Source: Saprospirales bacterium (GTDB taxonomy: Bacteria > Bacteroidota > Bacteroidia > Chitinophagales > Saprospiraceae). Taken from it: a stretch of DNA of 64,000 bases. The DNA lies in assembly GCA_016703765.1 (NCBI GenBank), contig JADJBL010000016.1:1-64000 (forward strand), read 5' to 3'. Shown in pieces: positions 44,976 to 52,470 of this stretch (position 1 is the first letter of the stretch; the number at the start of each line of letters is the position of its first letter). The position numbers were made by a program, and so were the translations under genes. Below the pieces are notes generated by a model, which did no database searches, was not told the origin of the DNA, and worked only from the letters and a program-made list of their open reading frames with translations.

Positions 44976-45371
44976 ATGTATAAACCATTTTTTATCTGGG
45001 CTTCTTTTTTCGCCCTGACCGCCGTGGCGCTCGGCGCCCTGGGCGCCCATGCGCTCAAGGAGGTGTTGAGCCCGGAAGCACTGGCTTCCTTTGAAACGGG
45101 CGTGCGTTATCAATTTTACCACGCGCTGGCCCTCTTCATCGCCAGTTTTGCCTTTGCCTGGCGTCCCGAGCCGCTTTTTCGATGGGCCGGGCGTTTGTTC
45201 ATCGCGGGTATTTTCTGCTTTTCGCTCTCCATCTACCTGCTTTCCGGCAGGGAATTCCTCGGGATCGGCCATTGGACCTGGCTGGGGCCTGTAACGCCCC
45301 TGGGAGGATTGTTATTTCTCATGGGCTGGTGGTTGCTGGCTTGGGGAGGCTGGAGAAACGGCGAAAAATAA
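44976..45371 (+). CDS. DUF423 membrane protein
   Basis: A 131-residue protein of the DUF423/YgdD family, with four membrane helices. The N-terminal signature WASFFALTAVALGALGAHAL and YQFYHALALFIASF define the family. The last helix TPLGGLLFLMGWWLLAW closes it. Function unknown despite wide conservation. Confidence 0.9.
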   Translation: MYKPFFIWASFFALTAVALGALGAHALKEVLSPEALASFETGVRYQFYHALALFIASFAFAWRPEPLFRWAGRLFIAGIFCFSLSIYLLSGREFLGIGHWTWLGPVTPLGGLLFLMGWWLLAWGGWRNGEK

Positions 45372-45490
45372 AGAAAAACACGTTGGTAAATATTTAGTGT
45401 AGGCTCCGCCTGATTTGTTAGTTTTGCTCTATATTAGCCCTCATTGAACCTGTTTATTGAAGAAAAATTTTTCACTCAAACCTCATTATT

Positions 45491-45877
45491 ATGAAAAACC
45501 TTAACATTCTGAGTCTCTTGGTGATCGTTTCGCTCCTTTTTGCCGTTCAGCCTGCTTCCGCAGTCGTTAGCGTGCAAAACAGCAAGGAGACTACCTCCAT
45601 TAGCAAGAAGGACCTGAAGAAGCAGGAGCGCATGGAGAAACTGATGGACAAGATCCAGAAGAAAATGGACAAAATGGAGTCCAAAGGGATCGACAAAAAC
45701 GACCCCGTAGGCAAGTGGCTCTGGTTTGCTATCCTGGCGTGGATTCTGGCCATCGTTCTGTACATCCTGGCCGCCTTTACGTTCGGCGCATTCTGGTACA
45801 TCGCCTACCTGGCGAGCTTGGCCGGTACGATCTTCTTCGTCATCTGGTTGCTGAAAGTGCTGGAAGTGATCGACTAA
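45491..45877 (+). CDS. Secreted/membrane protein of unknown function
   Basis: A 128-residue protein with a signal peptide (MKNLNILSLLVIVSLLFAVQ, cleaved near SAV), then a basic, helical stretch KKDLKKQERMEKLMDKIQKK that looks like a coiled coil, then two hydrophobic helices (WFAILAWILAIVLYILAAF and IAYLASLAGTIFFVIWLL). Similar small proteins are common in Bacteroidota with no known role. A bidirectional terminator follows 18 bp later. Confidence 0.8.
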   Translation: MKNLNILSLLVIVSLLFAVQPASAVVSVQNSKETTSISKKDLKKQERMEKLMDKIQKKMDKMESKGIDKNDPVGKWLWFAILAWILAIVLYILAAFTFGAFWYIAYLASLAGTIFFVIWLLKVLEVID

Positions 45878-45895
45878 GATCTTCCTTCCTTAAAT

Positions 45896-45931
45896 AAAAA
45901 AGCCCCCCGGCTGGTCCGGGGGCTTTTTTTA
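45896..45931. terminator. Bidirectional intrinsic terminator
   Basis: AGCCCCCCGG and CCGGGGGCT form a 9-10-bp stem with A-rich left and T7 right flanks. It separates the convergent genes ending at 45877 and 45929. Confidence 0.85.
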
Positions 45932-46171
45932 TTCGCTGTCGTGCTCTTTCCTCCGGTTTCGGTACCACATGTACCCGAAGAAGCCGACCAGCAGATAAGG
46001 GGTGGCGAGCATATACAATATCCCAGCGTTCAAACCCTTTCCCGCCGATCCGCCGTCCTTCAGGTTCGATTCGGCCGACATCCGGCACATCGGGCACTGC
46101 GCCTCCAGGGGGGCGGAGAAAGAGAACGCCAGGGCGAGGAGGAGCGCAAAACGGAGGATACGGGATTTCAT
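45929..46171 (-). CDS. Small CxxC membrane protein of the oxidase locus
   Basis: An 80-residue protein with a signal sequence (ILRFALLLALAFSFSAP), then QCPMCRMSAES with a CxxC motif, and a C-terminal helix (LYMLATPYLLVGFFGYMWY). Homologues end cytochrome oxidase operons in many Bacteroidota. The Cys pair may take part in metal delivery or disulfide exchange during oxidase assembly; this is inference. It is the last gene of the respiratory locus, 16 bp after the DUF420 gene. Confidence 0.8.
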   Translation of the reverse strand: MKSRILRFALLLALAFSFSAPLEAQCPMCRMSAESNLKDGGSAGKGLNAGILYMLATPYLLVGFFGYMWYRNRRKEHDSE

Positions 46172-46187
46172 AGCGTCGAAATTTTGG

Positions 46188-46763
46188 TTAAAAATACGGC
46201 TTAAGCATCAAATAACAAACCGGCCCCGAAACGGCCACGTAGAGCCACACCCAGATCACCCAGCGGGCCATGCGGCGGTGCCGGGCCACCTGATCGGTGT
46301 AGCCCCGCACGAAGGTGAACAGGATGAAGGGAAATATAACCGCTGCCAACACGATATGGCTGAGCAATAGCAGGAGATACACCGTCCGCAGGCTTCCCAC
46401 GGCCGCCACTTCTTCCGGACCGACCATGCCGTCGTGGTTGGCGTCGCCGAAGAGGACGGGGGCGGAGGTAATGTGGTAGGTCACATAAGACAGGAGAAAA
46501 ACCACCGACAGCGCAATAGCCACGTAGATGGTCTTTCGGTGGCGCTCCACCTGCTTTTTTCTGATGAAATAATAGGCCGTGAGGATCGCCACCGCAGTGA
46601 GGGCATTGACCGTGGCGTGAAAGGGCGGCAGGAAATCGAGGCTTACGCCCTCGGGCAGGGGCAGGTGGATTTTTCGCATCGCGGCCACCAAGGCCAGCAC
46701 CAGGCCACTGATAATCCAGGCGGCGGTATTGAGCTTTTTGGCAAGTCGGAGATTGGGTTCCAT
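46188..46763 (-). CDS. DUF420 oxidase-assembly-like membrane protein with an EF-hand-like insert
   Basis: A 191-residue DUF420 protein (family of CtaM), with about five helices: AAWIISGLVLALVAAM, NALTAVAILTAYYF, ALSVVFLLSYVTYH, VYLLLLLSHIVLAAVIFPF and WVIWVWLYVAVSGPVCYL. Family members assist assembly of heme-copper oxidases. Between helices 3 and 4, near residues 107-118, lies DANHDGMVGPEE, which has Asp, Asn, Asp-Gly and Glu at the spacing of a Ca2+-binding EF-hand loop. Typical members have only a short Gly-rich loop here as far as I recall. Six bp after the SCO-like gene. Confidence 0.88.
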   Translation of the reverse strand: MEPNLRLAKKLNTAAWIISGLVLALVAAMRKIHLPLPEGVSLDFLPPFHATVNALTAVAILTAYYFIRKKQVERHRKTIYVAIALSVVFLLSYVTYHITSAPVLFGDANHDGMVGPEEVAAVGSLRTVYLLLLLSHIVLAAVIFPFILFTFVRGYTDQVARHRRMARWVIWVWLYVAVSGPVCYLMLKPYF

Positions 46764-46769
46764 ACGCTA

Positions 46770-47396
46770 TTACTTTTCGCGGTCCCTGCGGAATTCGATA
46801 TCCGGGTCCGGACTCTTGGGCATGAGGATGGTGAGGTGTTCGATCATGCGGCCCATCTGCTTGTTGTCGAGGATATCGTATGTTCTGCGCACGACGGCCC
46901 CCGTGTCGATGATGGCGATGTGCCTGGTATCGGGGAGATAGAAGCCGGCGCTCAGGCCGCCCCATTCCTCCCTTGCTCCTCGCAGCAATTCCCATTGAAG
47001 GGTATCGCTCAGGCCCTGTTCGAGCGCAAAAGCCTGCAAATCCGGGATCTGGGAGGTATCGGCAAAGAGGAGGAAACAAATATCGTCGCGGTGATCGAAC
47101 TGGGTCTGGATTTCGAGCAGCCGGCTGGTCCAGGTGCGCTTTTGCTCTGCATCATCGGGCAGAAAACCGGCGACGGTCACCCGGTTGTGCAGGTGAGAAC
47201 TGGAAAACGTCTTCCCGTATTGGTCCGCCCGCTCGAAAGTGCCTACCGGGCCGATTGCCTCCAATTCTTTGAGGGATTCTTTCCGGTGCTGATAGCCCTT
47301 ATAGAGGTAGAACCAGGTGCCCGCAGGCAGGATCACCAACAGGAACAGCATCCCGGCGATCTGGGTTGGGCCCATTCTTTTGGTCGTATTTTCCAT
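46770..47396 (-). CDS. SCO-like thioredoxin-fold protein lacking the copper-binding cysteines
   Basis: A 208-residue protein with an N-terminal anchor (IAGMLFLLVILPAGTWFYL) and a thioredoxin-like domain. It takes the place of SCO1/SenC in this operon. The CxxxC motif that holds copper in SCO proteins would fall in VTVAGFLPDDAEQ, where no Cys occurs; the only Cys of the protein is in DDICFLLF. A later His (YLPDTRHIAIID) remains. It may thus work as a scaffold or regulatory SCO homologue, not as a copper chaperone. It follows a strong terminator after the oxidase genes. Confidence 0.75.
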   Translation of the reverse strand: MENTTKRMGPTQIAGMLFLLVILPAGTWFYLYKGYQHRKESLKELEAIGPVGTFERADQYGKTFSSSHLHNRVTVAGFLPDDAEQKRTWTSRLLEIQTQFDHRDDICFLLFADTSQIPDLQAFALEQGLSDTLQWELLRGAREEWGGLSAGFYLPDTRHIAIIDTGAVVRRTYDILDNKQMGRMIEHLTILMPKSPDPDIEFRRDREK

Positions 47397-47411
47397 AGCG
47401 CAAGGTTACGC

Positions 47412-47447
47412 AAAAAAAAAGCCCCCCGGCGCGCCGGGGGGCTTTTT
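47412..47447. terminator. Strong bidirectional terminator inside the oxidase locus
   Basis: GCCCCCCGGCGCGCCGGGGGGC at 47421-47442 is a perfect palindrome flanked by A9 on the left and T6 on the right. It lies between the subunit IV gene (ends 47455) and the SCO-like gene (starts 47396), so the three assembly-type genes would be transcribed less or from another promoter. Confidence 0.85.
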
Positions 47448-47454
47448 TACAATA

Positions 47455-47871
47455 TTATTGAAATTGGTAGGTTCGTTCATCGAGCATCCCCGTATCGCCG
47501 GCCTTTTGGACCTCCTCTACGGGCTCCATGTTCCTCTGCCGGACTACTTCCCGGCGATGGCCCCAGGAAGCGCCTTCCTGGAAAAAGGCGATGATAGCCC
47601 ATACCAGCAGGAGGGTGGGCAGCAATACGCTCATCGCCAGGCCCTTCACCTCGTAGCGCATGTGCATGAATTCGTACACGATGAAGTAGGCCTTGTACAG
47701 GCTCAACGCGATCATGACGGGGTAAAAGATCAGCTTATGAACGTAGAACCCGGGTATGATGTGGCCGTTGCCAAAAAGCGCGACAAATACTTCCGCAAGG
47801 GTCACCACCCCGAGGATGATCAATCCCTTGAAAACGACTTTTTTGGCGGTAGCGTAATCTAAATGTCCCAT
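47455..47871 (-). CDS. Cytochrome c oxidase subunit IV family protein
   Basis: A 138-residue protein from MGHLDYATAKKV at 47871; the frame runs on upstream to 48018 through repeat sequence that is not coding. Three helices are visible (GLIILGVVTLAEVFVALFG, LIFYPVMIALSLYKAYFIV, SVLLPTLLLVWAIIAFF), as in prokaryotic COX4/CtaF. The family stabilises oxidase and has no cofactor. The tail RREVVRQRNMEPVEEVQKAG is charged. It lies between the ctaE-like gene and the terminator. Confidence 0.85.
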   Translation of the reverse strand: MGHLDYATAKKVVFKGLIILGVVTLAEVFVALFGNGHIIPGFYVHKLIFYPVMIALSLYKAYFIVYEFMHMRYEVKGLAMSVLLPTLLLVWAIIAFFQEGASWGHRREVVRQRNMEPVEEVQKAGDTGMLDERTYQFQ

Positions 47872-47875
47872 TTTT

Positions 47876-47932
47876 ATAGTGATTGAGTGATTGGGTGATT
47901 GAGTGATTGGGTGATTTTGGGTGAGTGAGTGA
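47876..47932. repeat. GATTGAGTGATTGGGTGATT repeat
   Basis: About seven tandem copies, with variation, of a TGAGTGATT/TGGGTGATT word fill the gap between the subunit III (47933) and subunit IV (47871) genes. This is a direct repeat and not a palindrome, unlike the others in the operon. Confidence 0.75.
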
Positions 47933-48907
47933 TTAAAGGAGATAAAACACGAGGAACACAAAAACCCAGACCAAATCCACAAAGTGCCAGTAGAGGCCCA
48001 TTTTCTCCACCATTTCATAGCCGTTGCGGCGCTTGACGTAGAGCCCGCTGGCCACGTTGACGGCGATGATCGTCAGGAACATGACCCCCGAAAACACGTG
48101 AAAACCGTGGAAGCCCGTGATGAAGAAAAACAGGGCGCCGAAGGCCTTGGGGCCGAATTTCTCGGTCCTGATCTGCCCGTCTTCTTCGCTTTTGTAGGCC
48201 CCGAATTCGTATAGGTGGGTATCGTGATTCTTGGTGATCAGGTAATGGCCACCTATGGCAAATTCCGTGCCCGCCAGGCTATGTCCGTGGTGGTCTGCCT
48301 TGACGAAAAAGCGGTTTTGGGGAATATCCTGCTTGCCCGGTTGGAGGTAATACGTGGCGGTCGTGCCATGCGCATCGGCTTCCACCTTTTGGAGGCCGGC
48401 TTTTTCGAGCTCCTCTCCGCTCAGGTAAACGCCCGCTTCGGTATGACTGGAGAAGGGGTTGATGGTAACGGTCATGCCTTCCGTGCCGATCAGGTTGTTC
48501 CATTCCCAGGCCTGGCAGCCAAGGAAGGACGCTCCTCCGACAATGGTCAACAACAACCAGAAGGCGGCGCCGCCCTTATTTTCGCGATGACCTTCCTGCA
48601 CCGCCCGCACCATGGTGACCGAGCTGACGATCAGCACGAAGGTCATGATGGTTACGAAGATCAGGGGGGCCTCGTCTACGCCGAAGGGCGCCGTTTTGAA
48701 TACAAAATCCGGCACCGGCCAGGTCGGCACGCTAAAACGGAGCGCTCCGTAGGAGATCAGGAATCCCGCAAAGGTAAAGGCATCCGATAGCAGGAAGTAC
48801 CACATCATCAACTTCCCGTAACTCGCCTTAAAGGGTTCCTTCGCGCCTTCCCACAGGTTGCCGTCCTGGACGTCTGAGTGGTGATCAAGTGCGGTATCTG
48901 TAGCCAT
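47933..48907 (-). CDS. ctaE: Cytochrome c oxidase subunit III with a large loop insertion
   Basis: A 324-residue COX3 protein. Helices common to the family are at the N-terminal half (FLLSDAFTFAGFLISYGAL, PLIFVTIMTFVLIVSSVTM, FWLLLTIVGGASFLGCQAW) and near the end (FFFITGFHGFHVFSGVMFLT and GLYWHFVDLVWVFVFLVFYL). Between them lies an insertion of about 100 residues (residues about 140-240) that is hydrophilic and His-rich (KADHHGHSLAGTE, KNHDTHLYEFG), probably on the periplasmic side. Such insertions occur in Bacteroidota oxidases. Subunit III helps proton uptake and stability. Confidence 0.9.
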   Translation of the reverse strand: MATDTALDHHSDVQDGNLWEGAKEPFKASYGKLMMWYFLLSDAFTFAGFLISYGALRFSVPTWPVPDFVFKTAPFGVDEAPLIFVTIMTFVLIVSSVTMVRAVQEGHRENKGGAAFWLLLTIVGGASFLGCQAWEWNNLIGTEGMTVTINPFSSHTEAGVYLSGEELEKAGLQKVEADAHGTTATYYLQPGKQDIPQNRFFVKADHHGHSLAGTEFAIGGHYLITKNHDTHLYEFGAYKSEEDGQIRTEKFGPKAFGALFFFITGFHGFHVFSGVMFLTIIAVNVASGLYVKRRNGYEMVEKMGLYWHFVDLVWVFVFLVFYLL

Positions 48908-48956
48908 TCGTGACTTAGTTTATGAGTTCAGATTTTATTTCGTTTTCAAGGCCTTT

Positions 48957-49547
48957 TCAAGCGGCGGTAACCGTGAAAAAGCCGAGCAGATAAAGCCAAA
49001 GAAATCCAACAAAATGCCAGTAGGTCAGCACCAGTGCGAAGCGAACCTTGCGCCTCTGGGTGGCCTTGTAAGGCAAGGAAAAAGCGTGAATGATCGCCAT
49101 GACCAAAGCAGCGACTCCGCCCAGCACATGCGCGGCATGCACCCCCGAGATCAGGTAGATGAACGAGCCCGAAGGGTTGCCGTCCAGCATGACGCCGATG
49201 CCGGCCATCGATTGCCAGGCCATGTATTGGAGCACCAGAAAAGCAATGCCCAGCATAAAAGTAGCGAGCAGGAGTCCGCGGTAAGCCTCTTTCCTTCCTT
49301 TTTTGAAATTCAGGTAAGAAGCCTGAAGCGTGACGCTGCTGACCAGGATCACGACCGTGTTGATATAAAACAGGTCCGGCAGACGGAATTCGAGCCAGTT
49401 GCCGGCACCCTGCCGCACGATGTAGGCGCTGGTCAGGGCGGAGAAAAACATGACAATACTCGCACAAGCCACCCACAAGGCAAACTGGTGCGGGTGAATT
49501 CTGCTTCTTCCCTCGACCTGGGGCTCAAAATTTACAGCTGCATTCAT
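48957..49547 (-). CDS. ctaE: Cytochrome c oxidase subunit III, short form
   Basis: A 196-residue second COX3-type protein. Five helices can be traced (FALWVACASIVMFFSALTSA, FYINTVVILVSSVTLQASYL, LLLATFMLGIAFLVLQYMAW, YLISGVHAAHVLGGVAALVM, VLTYWHFVGFLWLYLLGFF), with the conserved SGVHAAHVLGG and YWHFVGFLW motifs. It lies between ctaB and the long subunit III gene. Many Bacteroidota have both copies in one locus. Confidence 0.9.
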   Translation of the reverse strand: MNAAVNFEPQVEGRSRIHPHQFALWVACASIVMFFSALTSAYIVRQGAGNWLEFRLPDLFYINTVVILVSSVTLQASYLNFKKGRKEAYRGLLLATFMLGIAFLVLQYMAWQSMAGIGVMLDGNPSGSFIYLISGVHAAHVLGGVAALVMAIIHAFSLPYKATQRRKVRFALVLTYWHFVGFLWLYLLGFFTVTAA

Positions 49548-49556
49548 ATTCGTTTT

Positions 49557-50459
49557 CTATGCCAGTTTATCCAGGTAAAATACTACCAGGACCAGAGGCA
49601 GATAAATCAAAGATCCAAACATCAATTGCAGGGCGGCCTTGCGGTCCTTCTTCCGGTAAAGGTTCCAGCCAAGGGCTGCATATACCAGACTCAAGCCTGC
49701 GACAAAATAAGCCGAACCCATTCCGGTTGCTCCCAGCATCGGAAGCGTAAATCCAAGCGGAATGAGCAGCAGCGCGTAAAAAGCGGCGTACAGCCCGGTA
49801 TTGGGGTCGCGTTCGTCCCCCCGTTCGGGCAACATCTTATACCCCGCTTTCTTGTAATCCTCATACCCCAGCCAGCCGATCGACCAAAAATGCGGGAATT
49901 GCCAGGCAAACTGAAACGCAAAGAGCGCAAAAGCCAGCGTTGTCAGATCGCCCTCGGCCGCCACGCATCCGATCAGCATCGGGAGCGCGCCCGGCACGGC
50001 GCCCACGGGTATGGCCATGGTCGAATACCGCTTGAGCGGGGTGTACAAAAAAGAGTAGGCTACCAGCGACAACATTCCGAAAAATGCCGCCCACACGTTG
50101 AATAAAGCCAGCAACATAATACCGGCCATAGCCATCAGCCCCGCCGCCAACACCGCCTCCGAAACCGTCATCCGGCCGGCAGCCAGGGGCCGCTCCGCCG
50201 TGCGCTTCATCAGCTTGTCGTAGTCTTTTTCGAGCACCTGGTTCAAGGCATTGGCGGCCCCCGTTACCAGAAACCCGCCAAGCGCCAATATCAGTACGGC
50301 CATCCAGCTCACCCCATCCTTTGATGCGATGAAAAACGCCATCAGCGCCGAAAAAACCACCGTCAATGTCAACCTGAACTTCACCAGCAACTTGTAGTCC
50401 GCCACTTTTTGCCAGACCCCCGAGATGCCGACTGCTATTGCTTCTTTTGCTTTGGACAC
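49557..50459 (-). CDS. ctaB: Protoheme IX farnesyltransferase (heme O synthase)
   Basis: A 300-residue UbiA-type prenyltransferase that puts a farnesyl group on heme B to give heme O, the precursor of heme A for the oxidase. The allylic diphosphate site is visible in ALNQVLEKDYDKLMKRTAERP near residue 70, and a second Asp-rich site in WLGYEDYKKAGYKML near residue 190. About eight helices span the membrane. It is 9 bp from the subunit III gene. Heme A synthase (ctaA) is not in the window. Confidence 0.95.
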   Translation of the reverse strand: MSKAKEAIAVGISGVWQKVADYKLLVKFRLTLTVVFSALMAFFIASKDGVSWMAVLILALGGFLVTGAANALNQVLEKDYDKLMKRTAERPLAAGRMTVSEAVLAAGLMAMAGIMLLALFNVWAAFFGMLSLVAYSFLYTPLKRYSTMAIPVGAVPGALPMLIGCVAAEGDLTTLAFALFAFQFAWQFPHFWSIGWLGYEDYKKAGYKMLPERGDERDPNTGLYAAFYALLLIPLGFTLPMLGATGMGSAYFVAGLSLVYAALGWNLYRKKDRKAALQLMFGSLIYLPLVLVVFYLDKLA

Positions 50460-50469
50460 AATTTTCTTT

Positions 50470-50542
50470 TTATAGTTTTTAAGTTATTAAGGGTATAAGT
50501 TATTGAATGTTAAAAACTTAATACCTTAAAAACTTAATACCT
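50470..50542. repeat. AT-rich palindrome between ctaB and ctaD
   Basis: Left arm TTTTTAAGTTATTAAGGG and right arm ending AAAACTTAATACCTAG form an imperfect hairpin. Words AAGTTATTAA recur with those at 36889 and 57799. It separates ctaD from ctaB within the operon. Confidence 0.75.
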
Positions 50543-50544
50543 AG

Positions 50545-52413
50545 TTAATGTCCCGAATCCCCTTCCCCTTCTGCAAGCGGAACGATCTGGGAGATATGAT
50601 CCTGTCCGCCTTTTCCGTAGTCGTAGGCCCAGCGGTGCACGGCGGGAATCTTGCCCGGCCAGTTGCCGTGGGGAACCTCGATCGGGGTGGTCCATTCCAG
50701 CGTATTGGCGCCGTAAGGGTTCTTTTCCGTCAGTTTCTTGCCGACCCAAATGCTGCGGAAGAAATTGATCACGAACACCAGCTGACAGGCAAATACCAGG
50801 ATCGCGGCGATCGTGATGAATTGGTTCATCGCGGAGAAATGGGAGAAGGTGTCGAAATTGTCGAAGCGGTAATAGCGGCGCGGAACGCCCGCCATTCCGA
50901 GGTAGTGCATGGGCCAGAAGATGGCGTAAGCCCCGATCAGGGTACCCCAGAAATGGATCTTGCCCATGGTTTCGTTCATAAAACGGCCGAACATCTTCGG
51001 GTACCAGTGGTACACGCCGGCGAACATCCCGAAGAACGCGGCTACCCCCATCACGATGTGGAAGTGCGCCACGACGAAGTACGTATCGTGCATCTGGATG
51101 TCGATCGCCGAGTTGCCCAGGAAAATACCGGTCAAACCGCCGGAGATAAACATGGACACAAAGCCCACGGCAAACAAGGCCGCCGAGGTGTATCGCATAT
51201 TACCGCCGTAGATCGTCGTGATCCAGTTGAAAACTTTTACGGCCGAAGGCACCGCGATGATCAGGGTGAAGACCACGAAGAAGTTGGAAATGAAGGGATT
51301 GACACCCGACATAAACATGTGGTGCGCCCAAACGATGAAGGACAGGAAGCCGATGGCCAGGATGGAGAAAACCATCGCCTTGTAGCCGAAAATGGGCTTG
51401 CGTGCGCTCACCGACAAAACCTCCGAGACGATACCCATCGCCGGAAGGATGATGATATATACCTCGGGGTGACCCAGGAACCAGAACAAGTGCTGGAACA
51501 GGATGGGGCTACCCCCCACGTGATCCAGGGCCTGGCCGCCCACAAATATTTCGTTGAGGAAAAAGCTCGTTCCGAGCGTGCGGTCGAAGATGAGCAGGAA
51601 AAATCCGGACACCAGCACCGGGAAAGAAAGCAGGGCCAGGATGGCCGTCACGAAAAAAGCCCAGATCGTCAGGGGCAGTCGCCACATATTCATCCCCTTG
51701 GTGCGCAGGTTGAGCACGGTGGTGATGTAGTTGATCCCTCCGAGCAACACCGAAATAACGAAGAAGGTCAGGGAGAGCAGCCAAAGGGTCATCCCCCCGG
51801 CCGAACCGGAGGAGGCCTGTGGCAGGGCGGAAAGCGGCGGATAGGCCGTCCAGCCTCCCGCAAACGGGCCCGTGCTCAGAAACAGGGAGAAGAACATTAC
51901 CGCACCGGCGAGAAAGAAAAACCAGTAGGACAGCATGTTCAAAAACGGCGAGGCCATATCGCGGGCGCCGACCTGCAACGGAATGAGCAGGTTGCTGAAG
52001 GTACCGCTCAAGCCGGCGGTGAGCACGAAAAACACGATGATGGTGCCGTGCATGGTCACCAGGGCGTAGTAAAACTCGGGCGCCAGGGTGCCCATGCCGG
52101 TTTCGGCGTTGACGGTGATCCATTTGCCGAGGAAGGGCTTCAGCCAGGCAAGGCTCTCCTCGGGAAAGCCCAGTTGCAGGCGGAATACCAGGGACATCAA
52201 GCCCCCGATAATGGCCCAAAAAATCCCCGTGATGAGGAACTGCCGGGCTATCATCTTGTGATCCTGGCTGAATATGTATGTGCTGATGAAATTCGATTGG
52301 TACTTATCCCCCTCGTGGTGCTCGTGGAAATGGTCGTCATAACCATATTCCTGGATGAGCAGGTCTTCATCATGCTGGACAGGAGCCGTGGTTTGTTTAG
52401 CAGCGGTTGCCAT
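50545..52413 (-). CDS. ctaD: Cytochrome c oxidase subunit I (A1-type heme-copper oxidase)
   Basis: A 622-residue subunit I with twelve or more helices. Heme a and a3-CuB ligands are in TMHGTIIVFFVLTAGL, FWFLGHPEVYIIILP (CuB His plus the Glu and Tyr of A1 oxidases), WAHHMFMSGVNP, and MHDTYFVVAHFHIVMG. The Glu of GHPEVY is the D-channel end typical of type A1. The enzyme reduces O2 to water and pumps protons. The N-terminus is extended and His-rich (YDDHFHEHHEGD). Subunit II and complex III genes lie immediately upstream. Confidence 0.97.
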   Translation of the reverse strand: MATAAKQTTAPVQHDEDLLIQEYGYDDHFHEHHEGDKYQSNFISTYIFSQDHKMIARQFLITGIFWAIIGGLMSLVFRLQLGFPEESLAWLKPFLGKWITVNAETGMGTLAPEFYYALVTMHGTIIVFFVLTAGLSGTFSNLLIPLQVGARDMASPFLNMLSYWFFFLAGAVMFFSLFLSTGPFAGGWTAYPPLSALPQASSGSAGGMTLWLLSLTFFVISVLLGGINYITTVLNLRTKGMNMWRLPLTIWAFFVTAILALLSFPVLVSGFFLLIFDRTLGTSFFLNEIFVGGQALDHVGGSPILFQHLFWFLGHPEVYIIILPAMGIVSEVLSVSARKPIFGYKAMVFSILAIGFLSFIVWAHHMFMSGVNPFISNFFVVFTLIIAVPSAVKVFNWITTIYGGNMRYTSAALFAVGFVSMFISGGLTGIFLGNSAIDIQMHDTYFVVAHFHIVMGVAAFFGMFAGVYHWYPKMFGRFMNETMGKIHFWGTLIGAYAIFWPMHYLGMAGVPRRYYRFDNFDTFSHFSAMNQFITIAAILVFACQLVFVINFFRSIWVGKKLTEKNPYGANTLEWTTPIEVPHGNWPGKIPAVHRWAYDYGKGGQDHISQIVPLAEGEGDSGH

Positions 52414-52470
52414 AGTACCAGTTTTTTCTATTTTTTATCCCCTTCGGGAAATGGAATAACAATTTACAAT

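Noticed and set aside
47876..47932. GTGATTGAGTGATTG tandem repeat considered as part of the subunit IV protein, since the frame runs through it
   Set aside because: The family starts at MGHLDYATAKKV and the repeat is of the intergenic kind seen elsewhere in the window.
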